A stretch of DNA of 64,000 nt from Aeropyrum sp. (GCA_015523465.1 WAKF01000077.1:1-64000); one strand, 5' to 3'. Numbered from the stretch's first letter, positions 1 through 8,247 are shown. Made by a program: numbers and translations. The notes: generated by a model not told the origin, from the letters alone.

Positions 1-180
1 GAGAGTGAGCCGGACCGCGACAGCATAATAGAGGCGGTAAGGAGGGGTGAGGTGAAGCCCACCTACGGGCTACCCACACTACGGGGAGTCGTAGACAGCC
101 TAGTCTGGAGCCTAGAAAGGAGCATAACAGGGCTAAGGACCTACCTCCAAGGGAAACAAGATAAAAGGCGGTCTCGGTAA
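1..180 (+). CDS. C-terminal end of an unidentified protein (partial)
   Basis: Frame 1 is open from the window edge to a TAA at 178-180, giving the last 59 residues of a protein whose start lies outside. The piece runs ESEPDRDSIIEAVRRGEV and then TYGLPTLRGVVDSLVWSLER, ending in a basic tail. Codon choice (agg, ata, cta) matches the other genes here, so it is probably real. The ORF track omits it because it has no start. The tail is faintly like the end of archaeal PHP-type phosphoesterases, but no catalytic motif is in view, so I do not assign a function. Confidence 0.6.
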   Translation, partial: ESEPDRDSIIEAVRRGEVKPTYGLPTLRGVVDSLVWSLERSITGLRTYLQGKQDKRRSR

Positions 181-281
181 TACCAGCGTCAACCTATTAA
201 CTAGGCGGCTTTCCATCTTGGTTTGAAGAGTAGAGCTTTTACAGTTATGACTTAGACTTAAACTATGTGATTCTAGATGGT

Positions 282-956
282 TTAGGACTGAGTTATCTTC
301 ATTACTAGCTTTCTGAAGTCGTTAAAGCTTATCACATAGATAAGCCGTTCCACATTAGGGCTTTTTATTATGTAACCTTCTCTCCTTACCTGGTCTAAGG
401 ACTTCCAGAGATCGCTATTTAACTCCGCCTCGGCCCGGATTATGTCAGTATCGTCGCTCACTATTATCATGGGCGACGCCATTAAGTATTCTGAGCCGCG
501 CGCCCTTACACGGTAGAATGAGTAGCGGGCATAAGCTATGGCTGCATACTTCAAGACCTCCTTATCCTCGGGGTCCACTACTCTCTCGCTCCAGCTAGTA
601 GCTAGGCTGCTATAGAGGGCTCTGTGAGGAGGGCTTAGAGCCCCTGCAATCCACTCGTATATAATGACCAGCCATCCCTCCTTCACAGTCGTTATTATCT
701 CTAGCAGTACGTTTAAGGAGGCTATTTTAGGGTCTAATCCGCTTCCACAGGACCTTAGGGTGCTATTAAGTATCAACTCTAGACTTCTTCGGTGCTGAGG
801 CTCTCCAGTACTTAGCTTAATCACCCCTCGGCTTAGGAGTACTCTGAGCCTGCTGTATCTGCCGTCTGGCAGCAGTCGGTGGCTCGTTATGCTGCAATAG
901 AGCCTGGCAAGGGCGTTCGTGTCTAGGAAGGCGTGGGGGTAGCTAGAGGTCTGCAA
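282..956 (-). CDS. PIN-domain-like nuclease, candidate toxin
   Basis: The 224-residue protein begins at TTG. It has the marks of a PIN-fold metal-dependent RNase: an N-terminal acidic strand (FLDTNALARLY, Asp12), a middle segment VDPEDKEVLKYAAIAYARY, and a late acidic cluster IVSDDTDIIRAEA. These fit the usual spread of PIN active-site acids, though the protein is longer than a typical VapC of about 130 residues. Its start overlaps the end of the upstream 943-1494 gene by 14 nt, so the two are translated together in antitoxin-then-toxin order. Base composition is more AT-rich than its neighbours, which would fit horizontal transfer. PIN membership is read from motifs only; it could also be a housekeeping RNase. 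Confidence 0.6.
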   Translation of the reverse strand: MQTSSYPHAFLDTNALARLYCSITSHRLLPDGRYSRLRVLLSRGVIKLSTGEPQHRRSLELILNSTLRSCGSGLDPKIASLNVLLEIITTVKEGWLVIIYEWIAGALSPPHRALYSSLATSWSERVVDPEDKEVLKYAAIAYARYSFYRVRARGSEYLMASPMIIVSDDTDIIRAEAELNSDLWKSLDQVRREGYIIKSPNVERLIYVISFNDFRKLVMKITQS

Positions 957-1494
957 TTAGCCCTCTCTCCTCTAATTCCCTTATCTCCCTCTTAGCTGCT
1001 ATGAGTGCTGCCACTCGGGCCCCGTGGAGTAGGGCCTTCGCTCTCGGGTCGTCTATGCCTAGGAGCCTGTTAACCTCAATTTCAAGCTTCCTGGATGGGA
1101 GCCCGCCGTAAGCCTCTGCTACCTCGTCTAGGAGCCTTGCTAGGTCCTCCCTCAGGACCTCCCTGGCCAGGCGCTCAGCCGAGCGGCTCAGCCTGTAGTA
1201 CCTGGCTCTGCCGCCCGTGTGCTCTAGCTCCTCTAGGAGCCCCCTGAGGGTCATGAGGTCTATTAGGTCTAGGACCTGCCTGCTAAACACTCCCTTGAAG
1301 TATATCACGAAGTCTAGGCTCAGCCTGGGCTCCTCTAGGAGGCCTGTAGCCCTCCCGCCCTTAAGCCTCGCGTAGCTGGCTAGGAATAACAGTTTCATGA
1401 GCCTAAGTCTACCACCCCTATAGACTCCGTCCCGGTCTGCAAGCCTGTGCATGAGGTAGAGGATCGCGGCCTCCTCCCTGCTAAGCCCAGCCAC
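943..1494 (-). CDS. Panacea/SocA-like (DUF4065) candidate antitoxin
   Basis: The 183-residue protein has a layout recalling DUF4065/Panacea (SocA-like) domains: an N-terminal helix pair with RLMKLLFLASY, then an aromatic stretch FVIYFKGVFSRQVLDLIDLM followed by a GLLEEL helix, where the family usually shows a Y-x-GPxS-x-x-V-like segment. The C-terminal half (about 110-183) is helical and charged. Panacea domains are known as antitoxin modules paired with many unrelated toxins. Here the partner would be the overlapping PIN protein. A perfect 12-bp palindrome about 20 bp upstream of the start could serve self-repression. The family call rests on pattern alone; a small winged-helix regulator is the main alternative. 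Confidence 0.5.
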   Translation of the reverse strand: MAGLSREEAAILYLMHRLADRDGVYRGGRLRLMKLLFLASYARLKGGRATGLLEEPRLSLDFVIYFKGVFSRQVLDLIDLMTLRGLLEELEHTGGRARYYRLSRSAERLAREVLREDLARLLDEVAEAYGGLPSRKLEIEVNRLLGIDDPRAKALLHGARVAALIAAKREIRELEERGLIADL

Positions 1495-1512
1495 CCCATC
1501 AACCCTTAAATA

Positions 1513-1524
1513 CCGGTTAACCGG
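1513..1524. promoter_or_regulatory. Perfect palindrome CCGGTTAACCGG in the antitoxin promoter
   Basis: CCGGTTAACCGG is a perfect 12-bp inverted repeat 19 bp upstream of the 943-1494 start. TATA-like ATTTAAG and TTTAAAT elements lie on either side on the minus strand. Its position fits an operator that controls the Panacea-PIN pair. Confidence 0.4.
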
Positions 1525-1702
1525 GGATTAACTTAAATTCATTTAAAGGCTACAACCCTTTAATACCAGGCCATACCACTTAAACAGTAATACCATCAGC
1601 ACTCTAAAGAACCAGCGTTAATCCCTTCCCTTCACCTTAGTGAAAGGCGAGTAGCCCTGGTAACTTATAAGCGAGGCGGCTCCCACAGCGTGTTTTAAGG
1701 GT

Positions 1703-2458
1703 TTGGTCGTGGCTGAGGTCTTGGTGCTTGTGCATAGGAGTTGCGCTTCTAGCTATAAGCTCTACAAGGAGTTACTTTCCCGGGGGCTCCTTGGGAGGGT
1801 CCGGCTGGTGCCTGTTAGGGGCCCTGAGTATGGGGGGAGGCTGGTGTGGAGTGTCCCCTGGCTACTCTATAATGGGGAGCCTGCCGGCTCAGACCCCCTA
1901 GACCCGGGGGTTGTTGAGGCCGCTGTGGAGGGGTCTGGGCTGGAGCCTCCAGCGGACCCTGTAGAGGCCTTCATGGAGGCGGTCCTCCATAGCAGTGCCG
2001 CTTCTAGCCTGGTGGCGTTGAACTATAGCCTCGAGCCGGTTCTCTCGGAGGACCTAGCCAAGGCGGCTCTACACACACCCCTGACGGGCGTTGACCCGAG
2101 GGAGGTCCTGGCTAGGGTTAGGGCTGAGGCTGGGGGGCTGGTGGAGGAGTGGAGTGTTAAGATTGGGAGGGCCCTAGCGATGGGGTTTGTGAGGGAGCTT
2201 TGGTGGTCTCGGGGCGGTAGCCTGGGCCCGGAGGATGTTGAGAGGGCTGTGGAGGGAGGCCTCTTCAGGCTATGGCTACTCGCCAAGGCTAGCCTCGGTA
2301 GGTCCGGGCTCCCAGGGGACCCCAGGTTCAAGCCTAACCCTATAGTTGAGGAGGCTGAGTCCTTCCTCTCGAGGGTGGGGTCTATACTTGCTGGGAGGGT
2401 TGAGAGGGAGCAGAGGGAGATTTTGGGGGATGAGGAGTGGGGAAAAATAGCGGGTTAG
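1703..2458 (+). CDS. Thioredoxin-fold-like protein
   Basis: The 251-residue protein begins with a beta strand and a reactive-looking turn, VLVLVHRSCASSYKLYKELL, then a second strand and a VPWLLYNGEPAG segment. This matches the opening beta-alpha-beta and cis-proline region of thioredoxin/glutaredoxin folds. Only one cysteine (in SCAS) is present, so it would not be a dithiol oxidoreductase. Residues 85-251 are helical and resemble nothing I recognise. A TATA-like ACTTATAAG near 1665 places transcription start close to the TTG at 1703 or the GTG at 1709. The stop overlaps the end of the convergent acyl-CoA synthetase by 4 nt. Function unknown. Confidence 0.6.
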   Translation: MVVAEVLVLVHRSCASSYKLYKELLSRGLLGRVRLVPVRGPEYGGRLVWSVPWLLYNGEPAGSDPLDPGVVEAAVEGSGLEPPADPVEAFMEAVLHSSAASSLVALNYSLEPVLSEDLAKAALHTPLTGVDPREVLARVRAEAGGLVEEWSVKIGRALAMGFVRELWWSRGGSLGPEDVERAVEGGLFRLWLLAKASLGRSGLPGDPRFKPNPIVEEAESFLSRVGSILAGRVEREQREILGDEEWGKIAG

Positions 2459-4203
2459 CCCTCGCCCTCCACCAGCACGTTGTAGTACTTGTCTCTTAGC
2501 GCCCTCTTATTGATCTTGCCCACGCTAGTCTTAGGCAGGTCGTCGACGAGTATTACCTTGTCTGGGAGCCACCACTTAGGTATCTCACCCTTCTCCACGT
2601 AGTTCTTGAGAAGGTACTCCCTAATCTCCTCCGTCGTAATCTTATCCTCCCAGCCCTGCCTGGGCACTATTAGGGCTACGGGCCTCTCACCCCACTTCTC
2701 ATGCTTAACCCCTATAACGGCGACCTGGGCTACCCCTGGGTGGGTGCTTATGGCGTCCTCAAGCCTCACACTACTAATCCACTCTCCCCCACTCTTAATC
2801 ACGTCCTTAAACCTATCAACGATCTGCACGTGCCCGTCTGGGTACCATACTGCTACGTCTCCCGTATGGAACCAGCCTCCCCTCCAGGCCTCCTCTGTCT
2901 TGCCTGGGTCTAGGTAGTACTCTGGGGTTATCCAGGGGGCCCTCACTACTATCTCGCCCATAGTCTTCCCGTCCTTGGGGACGGGCTCCAGGGTCTCCGG
3001 GTTTACTACCCGCAGCTCTACTAGTGGTATGGGCCAGCCCGTCGAGAGTAGTAGGTCCTCGGCTTTATCCCTGTGCCTTGGAGGCACGGTTGCTAGGGTT
3101 AGTATGGGCGCTGTCTCGGTCATGCCGTAGCCCATCATGACCTTGATGCCCTTTCTTCGGGCGGCCTCGGCGAGGCCTCGCGACATCGCTTGGCCTCCTC
3201 CCACGAAGAGGAGGCCGCTTAGATCTACGCCTGCTTCTTCGGCCGCTACTAGTAGCATGTAGAGTATGGTTGGCACTCCAGCCGTTACGGTCACCTTCTC
3301 CGACTTTATGAGCTGTAGGATCGCCTTGGGGTCGAACCTCCCGGGGAACACTTGCTTCGTGCCTAGTAGGGTTGCTATGTATGGGAGCCCCCAACTGTAT
3401 ACGTGGAACATGGGGACTATGTGGAGTATGACGTCCTCGCTCGTAACCTTATAAGGCCCTAGGGTGGCTAGCTGGAGTGCCCCGCTGAGGGCGTGTAGCA
3501 CGATCATCTTGTGAGAGTGGTAAGCCCCCTTAGGTAGCCCCGTAGTCCCGCTAGTGTATCCCATAGCGGCGGGCCTATCCTCATCGAGGTCGGGCCAGTC
3601 GAAGCCGCCCATGTTCTCTTCTATCAGGTCCTCGTAGTGGTGGACCCTAGCCTCCCCGATCCTCTCCGGGACGCTCTCGGCGTCAACTACTATTACGTGC
3701 TCGATCGTCTTTATCTTGGGGACTATGGCCTCGGCGAGCTTCATGAAGTCGTTGTGGACTATCACTACCTTATCCCCAGCATGGTTCATGATATATGCGA
3801 TCTCGCTGGGCGCAAGCCTAACGTTGACCGGGTGGAGCACAGCCCCCATCATGGGCACCGCAAAGTACGTCTCGTAGTGCCAGTGCGTGTTCCAGTCAAG
3901 GGTTGCAACCCTATCCAGCCCTCTAACGCCCAGACCGCTTAGAGCCCTAGCTAGGGCCTGCATCCTTCTAGCAGCATCCTTGAAGGTGTACCTAAACACA
4001 CCCCGGGAGGTCCTATAAGCTATCTCCATTTCGGGGAAGAGATCGAGAGCTCTATCGTATATAGTCTTGAGGGTCACGTCATAGCCAGGCCTCTTAGGAA
4101 GCCTCTCAGGGAGCACTATAGGAACACCCCTTAACAGGTATCGCCGGGAAACTATGGAGGCTTTAAGGCTTATAAGAATACTAAAGGAGCGCCTATCTAG
4201 CAT
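2455..4203 (-). CDS. Acyl-CoA synthetase (AMP-forming, fatty-acid type)
   Basis: The 582-residue enzyme of the ANL superfamily activates a carboxylic acid to its acyl-adenylate and then to acyl-CoA. The phosphate-binding loop is YTSGTTGLPKG, followed by MGYGMTETAP (adenine site), the WFHTGDVAVW hinge region with RFKDVIKSGGEWIS, and the C-terminal catalytic lysine in KTSVGKINKRALRDKYY. Length and the N-terminal LPERLPKRPGYDV segment match medium/long-chain fatty acyl-CoA ligases. The ATG at 4203 lies 25-30 nt after a TTTATT element, so the transcript would be leaderless. With the acyl-CoA dehydrogenase, enoyl-CoA hydratase and ETF genes elsewhere in the window it suggests aerobic acid oxidation. 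The chain length of the substrate cannot be read from sequence. Confidence 0.9.
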   Translation of the reverse strand: MLDRRSFSILISLKASIVSRRYLLRGVPIVLPERLPKRPGYDVTLKTIYDRALDLFPEMEIAYRTSRGVFRYTFKDAARRMQALARALSGLGVRGLDRVATLDWNTHWHYETYFAVPMMGAVLHPVNVRLAPSEIAYIMNHAGDKVVIVHNDFMKLAEAIVPKIKTIEHVIVVDAESVPERIGEARVHHYEDLIEENMGGFDWPDLDEDRPAAMGYTSGTTGLPKGAYHSHKMIVLHALSGALQLATLGPYKVTSEDVILHIVPMFHVYSWGLPYIATLLGTKQVFPGRFDPKAILQLIKSEKVTVTAGVPTILYMLLVAAEEAGVDLSGLLFVGGGQAMSRGLAEAARRKGIKVMMGYGMTETAPILTLATVPPRHRDKAEDLLLSTGWPIPLVELRVVNPETLEPVPKDGKTMGEIVVRAPWITPEYYLDPGKTEEAWRGGWFHTGDVAVWYPDGHVQIVDRFKDVIKSGGEWISSVRLEDAISTHPGVAQVAVIGVKHEKWGERPVALIVPRQGWEDKITTEEIREYLLKNYVEKGEIPKWWLPDKVILVDDLPKTSVGKINKRALRDKYYNVLVEGEG

Positions 4204-4271
4204 GTGACGGGGGTAGGACCTACGCTCAGAATAAAGGCTTACACGTGAATGAAGGCATAGAGGGCGGCATA

Positions 4272-4982
4272 ATGTCGTCGGGGGAGAGGGCCTGGAGGTA
4301 CATAGAATCTGCTAGGAGAGCCCTAGAGAGCTTACGCAAGACATTCGCCCATCCTAGCTGCGAGATAGACGTCTCTAAGCTAATAGACGCTGCTGAAAGG
4401 TACATCAGGGACGCAGAATACTACTATGCGCGTGGCGACTACGAGACCGCGCTTGCATCGGCAAGCTACGCAGAGGGCCTGATAGACTCCCTCAAGTACC
4501 TGGGGCTAGTCGAGCCTAGATGGCCTGGCAGGGGGGAGTTAGAGAGGAGGGTCCTCGTCGGGGGTACCTTCGAGATACTCCATCCCGGCCACATAGAGTT
4601 CCTTAGAAGAGCATCCAGCCTAGGAAAGCTCTACGTAGTAGTGGCTAGAGACTCTACTGTCGAGAAGCTGAAGGGTAGGAGGCCTATATTAGATGAGGAT
4701 TCAAGGCTTAAGGTAGTGTCCTCCGTGAGGCACGTTTACGAGGCATTCCTTGGGAGCGAGAGAGATATTATGGATAGCGTGGAGAGGGTGAAGCCTGACA
4801 TAATATTCCTAGGCCCCGACCAAGCCTTCGACGAGGAAGAGATAGCTTCGAGGGCTGAAGAGAGGCTGGGTTACAGGCCTCAGGTGGCTAGGATGGGTGG
4901 GGGTAAGATAGGCTTTTCAGGGGGTTTGAAGAGCGTCTCGGACGTCGTGGCTAGGATTTGCCGTGAGAGGTGTAGGACCTAA
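4272..4982 (+). CDS. DUF357 domain fused to cytidylyltransferase (RibL-like)
   Basis: Residues 1-90 are two long helices (a DUF357-like domain) ending GDYETALASASYAEGLIDSL. Residues 95-236 form a nucleotidyltransferase: GGTFEILHPGHIEFL carries the HxGH nucleotide-binding motif, followed by VVVARDSTVEKLKGRRP and FLGPDQAF. Archaeal proteins of this kind include RibL, which adenylates FMN to FAD using CTP or ATP, so flavin cofactor synthesis is the best guess. The ORF track starts at GTG 4245, but a TATA-like AATAAAGG at about 4230 puts transcription start near 4256, so I prefer the ATG at 4272 (236 residues). The gene is divergent from the acyl-CoA synthetase and shares its short promoter region. 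Confidence 0.75.
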   Translation: MSSGERAWRYIESARRALESLRKTFAHPSCEIDVSKLIDAAERYIRDAEYYYARGDYETALASASYAEGLIDSLKYLGLVEPRWPGRGELERRVLVGGTFEILHPGHIEFLRRASSLGKLYVVVARDSTVEKLKGRRPILDEDSRLKVVSSVRHVYEAFLGSERDIMDSVERVKPDIIFLGPDQAFDEEEIASRAEERLGYRPQVARMGGGKIGFSGGLKSVSDVVARICRERCRT

Positions 4983-5059
4983 CTAGCGATATAGCCGGAC
5001 CCGGCATCAAAAACGCCATTTAACCTTTGAACCCTAGAAGATAAGGCGGGTAGTAGGTC

Positions 5060-5359
5060 TTGGCATCTAGTAAAAGCCAGGGTTACATTAGGGTTGAGGA
5101 CCTGCTCCAGAGGAACGTTTTCGACGTGGACGAGGACCCCCATATAATAGTCCCCTCAGGGAGGGACGAGCAGGAAGGCCTCCCTAAGAAGGCTCTAACA
5201 CTCCTATGCCCTGCTATGTGCTACGTTGAGGTGGGCGATAGGATAGTATTCAGCTATGAAGGATGCCTCGAATGCGGGCTCTGCAGGGTTCTCGGTTGGG
5301 GTAAGATTAAGTGGGGTTATCCTAGGAGCGGCAGGGGAATTCAATACAGGTTCACGTAG
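5060..5359 (+). CDS. fixX: FixX-type ferredoxin
   Basis: The 99-residue ferredoxin-like protein has the FixX layout: an N-terminal VEDLLQRNVFDVDEDPHI, then ALTLLCPAMCYVEV, then GCLECGLCRVL. Cysteines 69, 72 and 75 with Cys50 are the likely ligands of one [4Fe-4S] cluster. FixX passes electrons between FixC (ETF:quinone oxidoreductase) and the quinone pool during acyl-CoA oxidation. Its partners EtfB-EtfA-FixC lie 34 kb away rather than next door. Translation begins at TTG 5060. An upstream TTTAACCTTTGAAC stretch may hold the promoter. Confidence 0.85.
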   Translation: MASSKSQGYIRVEDLLQRNVFDVDEDPHIIVPSGRDEQEGLPKKALTLLCPAMCYVEVGDRIVFSYEGCLECGLCRVLGWGKIKWGYPRSGRGIQYRFT

Positions 5360-5426
5360 AGAAGCTGGCTAGTTAGCCCGCTATTTCAAGCTTTACCCGC
5401 TGGAGGTCTAGCCCTACTATAGTGGA

Positions 5427-6224
5427 GTGGATGCTATGCAACTGGCTAGCTGGAGGCTGCTCGCAAGAACCGTGAAAAACGCTGACATAGTAGTGGAAGT
5501 GCTAGATATAAGGGACCCCATGAGCACTAGGAGCCAGCGGCTTGAAAGGATGGTAGAACTTCTAGACAAGAAGCTACTCCTAGTCCTCAACAAGTCCGAT
5601 CTAGTCCCGAGGGGCGTTGCCGAGAAGTGGAAGAGGATCCTAGAGGGTATGGGCTACGATGTAATGTACGTCTCAGCCCGGCACAGACTAGGCACAAGGA
5701 TGCTACGGGGGTGGATTAAGGCTTCAGCAGAGATAAAGCCGTTCACGGTAGCCGTAGTAGGCTTCCCCAAGACCGGGAAGTCGAGCATAATAAACGCCCT
5801 AAGGGGGAGAAAGGGGGCCTCTACGAGCCCCATACCAGGGAGCCCCGGCTACACTAAGAGCATACAGTTACTAAAGGTGGAGGAGGGGTTCTACATGATC
5901 GACACCCCCGGCGTGATCCCAGTCGAGGGAGGATGGCCCGAGGCGATCATAAGAGGCAAATCCCCCGAGGAGCTAAAAGACCCTGTAACACCCGCCCTAA
6001 GCCTTATAGAGAAGATACTGAGGTACAATCCAAGGGCTTTCATGCAGGCATACGGTATAGAGGAGAAGGAGCCCCTCAAGATACTGGAAGCACTGGCGGT
6101 GAAGAGGGGGTGGTTCTACAAGCTAACCAAGGAGCCCCTAATAGAAGAAGCTGCCAGGACTGTTATAAGGGACTACCACAAGGCTAAGATCCCATTCTAC
6201 GTCCCCCCGGAGGAGTACCTCTAG
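5427..6224 (+). CDS. Circularly permuted GTPase, YlqF/RbgA-like
   Basis: The 265-residue protein has its GTPase motifs in permuted order. G4 (LVLNKSDLVP, about residue 51) comes first and a G5-like VSARH follows. Then come the P-loop VVGFPKTGKSS (about 112) and the G3 motif MIDTPGVIP (about 153). This order defines the YlqF/RbgA/YjeQ superfamily, whose members assist large-subunit ribosome assembly. The C-terminal helical part (FMQAYGIEE to the end) is typical of the YlqF group. GTG 5427 and ATG 5436 are both usable starts. It lies 67 nt after fixX and may share its transcript. Confidence 0.85.
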   Translation: MDAMQLASWRLLARTVKNADIVVEVLDIRDPMSTRSQRLERMVELLDKKLLLVLNKSDLVPRGVAEKWKRILEGMGYDVMYVSARHRLGTRMLRGWIKASAEIKPFTVAVVGFPKTGKSSIINALRGRKGASTSPIPGSPGYTKSIQLLKVEEGFYMIDTPGVIPVEGGWPEAIIRGKSPEELKDPVTPALSLIEKILRYNPRAFMQAYGIEEKEPLKILEALAVKRGWFYKLTKEPLIEEAARTVIRDYHKAKIPFYVPPEEYL

Positions 6225-6300
6225 CGGGATGAAGATCCATGCAGGCCCGGAGGCCCGGTCCCCGGCGGGCTGATGAAGACGAGGGACTACCCGCTGACCG
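6224..6300 (+). ncRNA. Possible C/D-box small RNA (weak)
   Basis: The spacer between two convergent genes carries ATGAAGA (6229-6235), CTGA overlapping a TGATGAAG (6270-6278) and a final CTGA (6294-6297), flanked by GCGGG and CCG that could close a short stem. The order resembles C, D', C' and D boxes of an archaeal methylation-guide RNA. The first guide gap is too long and the C boxes are imperfect, so chance is a real possibility. Confidence 0.2.
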
Positions 6301-6301
6301 T

Positions 6302-6928
6302 TTAAAAACCTTGTAGGACCTCCCTTTCCCTTGCTGTCGTAGCTTTGATGCTCTTCGCAGCATTGCCGAGCCTTTCTATGGAGGTTTTGAGGAGTATTAG
6401 GAGCCCTAGGGTCTTTACAGCGTTGAAGGCTAGAGGCCCTAGAGCTGCTCTGGGCTCGAATATGGCTAGGGGTAGCGTTATGATGAAGAGGGCCATCCCC
6501 CCTATGAATAGCTTGGTGCCGGTGGCCGAGAGCGGCTCTAGGTCCCTGTAAAGCTTTACCCCAACGCCGAGCTCGGCGAGGTAGACTATAGCTATGAGGA
6601 AGGGGGCTGCCTGCCTGGTGGCATCACTGAGTGTTAGTAGGAATGCTATGCCAGCCCCCGCTATTCCCGGGGGGAGTAGCCTTGACGCGGCCCGCCTAGC
6701 GTTGACTGTGAAGGCTAGGAGCCTCCGGTATACTATGTAGGCTATGGCGATGAGGGGTATGAAGAGTAGTGATGCTGGGGGAGAGAAGACGTAGGAGACA
6801 CCCCTAAAGTAGACTAAGGCTAGTAGCAGCTCTATTATGACAGCCGCAGCTATGCTAGCTGCAAACACGTCCCTAGCAGCCCTAAGACCCTCAAGGTTAT
6901 CGTAGCTCAACTCGTACACCGCAGTCAA
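6302..6928 (-). CDS. Multi-pass membrane protein of unknown function
   Basis: The 208-residue protein has about six hydrophobic segments: AASIAAAVIIELLLALVYF, LLFIPLIAIAYIVY, GIAGAGIAFLLTL, PFLIAIVYLAELGVGV, LFIGGMALFIITLPLAIF and AVKTLGLLILL. A basic cytoplasmic tail follows. No transporter or enzyme motif stands out. Its first codon overlaps the end of the enolase gene by 4 nt, so the two are co-translated on one message. That is likely compact gene packing rather than a shared role. I do not recognise the family. Confidence 0.65.
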   Translation of the reverse strand: MTAVYELSYDNLEGLRAARDVFAASIAAAVIIELLLALVYFRGVSYVFSPPASLLFIPLIAIAYIVYRRLLAFTVNARRAASRLLPPGIAGAGIAFLLTLSDATRQAAPFLIAIVYLAELGVGVKLYRDLEPLSATGTKLFIGGMALFIITLPLAIFEPRAALGPLAFNAVKTLGLLILLKTSIERLGNAAKSIKATTAREREVLQGF

Positions 6929-8247
6929 AAATGCTTTACAAGCCTTTTTAGCCTGAAGCCAGAGTAAGCTGCTGAGGGGCCAAGGAGAGATTCTATCTCC
7001 AATAGCCGATTATACTTGGAGGTCCTTTCACTCCTAGCAGGGGCGCCAGTCTTTATCATTAGGGCTTCCACAGCGACCGAGAGATCGGCTATGAAGGGGT
7101 CCTCGCTGTCACCACTTCTATGACTCACTACCACCGCCATACCTCGGTCCCTAGCAGCGGTGACTGCGTCTAGAGCCTCTGTAAGGGTTCCAGCCTGGTT
7201 TACCTTTACTAGGAGCCCCGTAGCAGCCTTACCACCCCTCTCCTCAACCAGCGCCCTATTAGTGACTAGGAAGTCATCACCCACTATGATAGCCTTCTCC
7301 CTGAAAGCCTCCACAGCGGAGGCAAACCCCTCAACATCGTCCTCGTGGAAGGGGTCTTCAAAGTATACTATAGGGTAGTCACCCCTCAACCGTTCATAAT
7401 ATGATAGTAGGTCCTCCCTTGAGAGCCTCCTTCCACCGACAATATACACTCCCTCCCTGTAGAACTGGCTAGCAGCCGCATCTATGCCTAGAGCCACTTC
7501 CTCGCCAAGCTTGAAACCTGCGCTCTCGATCGCCTCTGTGAGGGCTTGTAAAGCCTCCTCGGCACTCTTCATTGGAGGCGCAAACCCTCCCTCGTCGCCC
7601 ACGTTAATCGAGAAGGAACCGTACTTCTCCTTTAAGGACTTCTTAAGCGTGTGATAGATCTCCACAGACCATCTAAGAGCTTCTTCGAAGTTGGGTGCAC
7701 CGTGAGGGACGATCAGGAATTCCTGGAAGTCTAGCTCGTTGCCAGCATGAACCCCCCCGTTTATCACGTTTAGAATCGGGATTGGTAGTAGCCGGGCTTG
7801 AGGGCCCCCAAGATACTGGAATAGCTCTACCCCCAACTCCATAGCCGCAGCCCTAGCGTTAGCTATGCTGACTGCGGTAGTCACATTACCTCCTAGCCTC
7901 GACTTCGTCGAGGTCCCATCTATCTCCCTTAGAAGCGTGTCCACATAGCTCTGGAGCCTCGAGTCAACTCCTACGAGCCTAGGTCCTACTAGCTCGTTTA
8001 GCCTAGCTACAGCTAGCTTAACCCCCTTGCCAGCCCATCTACGCCCTCCATCCCGCAACTCTACAGCCTCCCTGCCACCTTTGCTTGCCCCGCTGGGTGC
8101 TATAGCCCATCCAGTAGAGCCCCCCCTAGTGTATACGTAGGCCTTCACAGTAGGGTTGCCCCTACTATCCAGGACTTGCAGCCCCCTAACCCTCTCTATA
8201 AGGAACCTGTTGTCCACAGCCACTCTATCCCACCCTAAACCCTCCAA
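6925..8247 (-). CDS. eno: Enolase
   Basis: The 440-residue glycolytic enzyme interconverts 2-phosphoglycerate and phosphoenolpyruvate. Conserved blocks include VLDSRGNPTVKAYV, the NVINGGVHAGNELDFQEF segment, VGDEGGFAPP, Mg-binding VYFEDPF and GDDFLVTN, the lysine in LVKVNQAGTLTEAL, and SHRSGDSEDPFIADL. The track starts at TTG 8247. A GTG eight codons later (RVAVDNRFLIE) sits behind a GGGTGGG-type ribosome site and is an equal candidate. The gene is divergent from trkA, and minus-strand GATAAAACTC near 8290 could be its TATA element. Substrate-binding and metal residues look complete. Confidence 0.97.
   Translation of the reverse strand: MEGLGWDRVAVDNRFLIERVRGLQVLDSRGNPTVKAYVYTRGGSTGWAIAPSGASKGGREAVELRDGGRRWAGKGVKLAVARLNELVGPRLVGVDSRLQSYVDTLLREIDGTSTKSRLGGNVTTAVSIANARAAAMELGVELFQYLGGPQARLLPIPILNVINGGVHAGNELDFQEFLIVPHGAPNFEEALRWSVEIYHTLKKSLKEKYGSFSINVGDEGGFAPPMKSAEEALQALTEAIESAGFKLGEEVALGIDAAASQFYREGVYIVGGRRLSREDLLSYYERLRGDYPIVYFEDPFHEDDVEGFASAVEAFREKAIIVGDDFLVTNRALVEERGGKAATGLLVKVNQAGTLTEALDAVTAARDRGMAVVVSHRSGDSEDPFIADLSVAVEALMIKTGAPARSERTSKYNRLLEIESLLGPSAAYSGFRLKRLVKHF

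Noticed and set aside
2606-3942. ORFs within the acyl-CoA synthetase gene (2606, 2701, 3065, 3266, 3637)
   Set aside because: All are shadows; the synthetase has all its family motifs.
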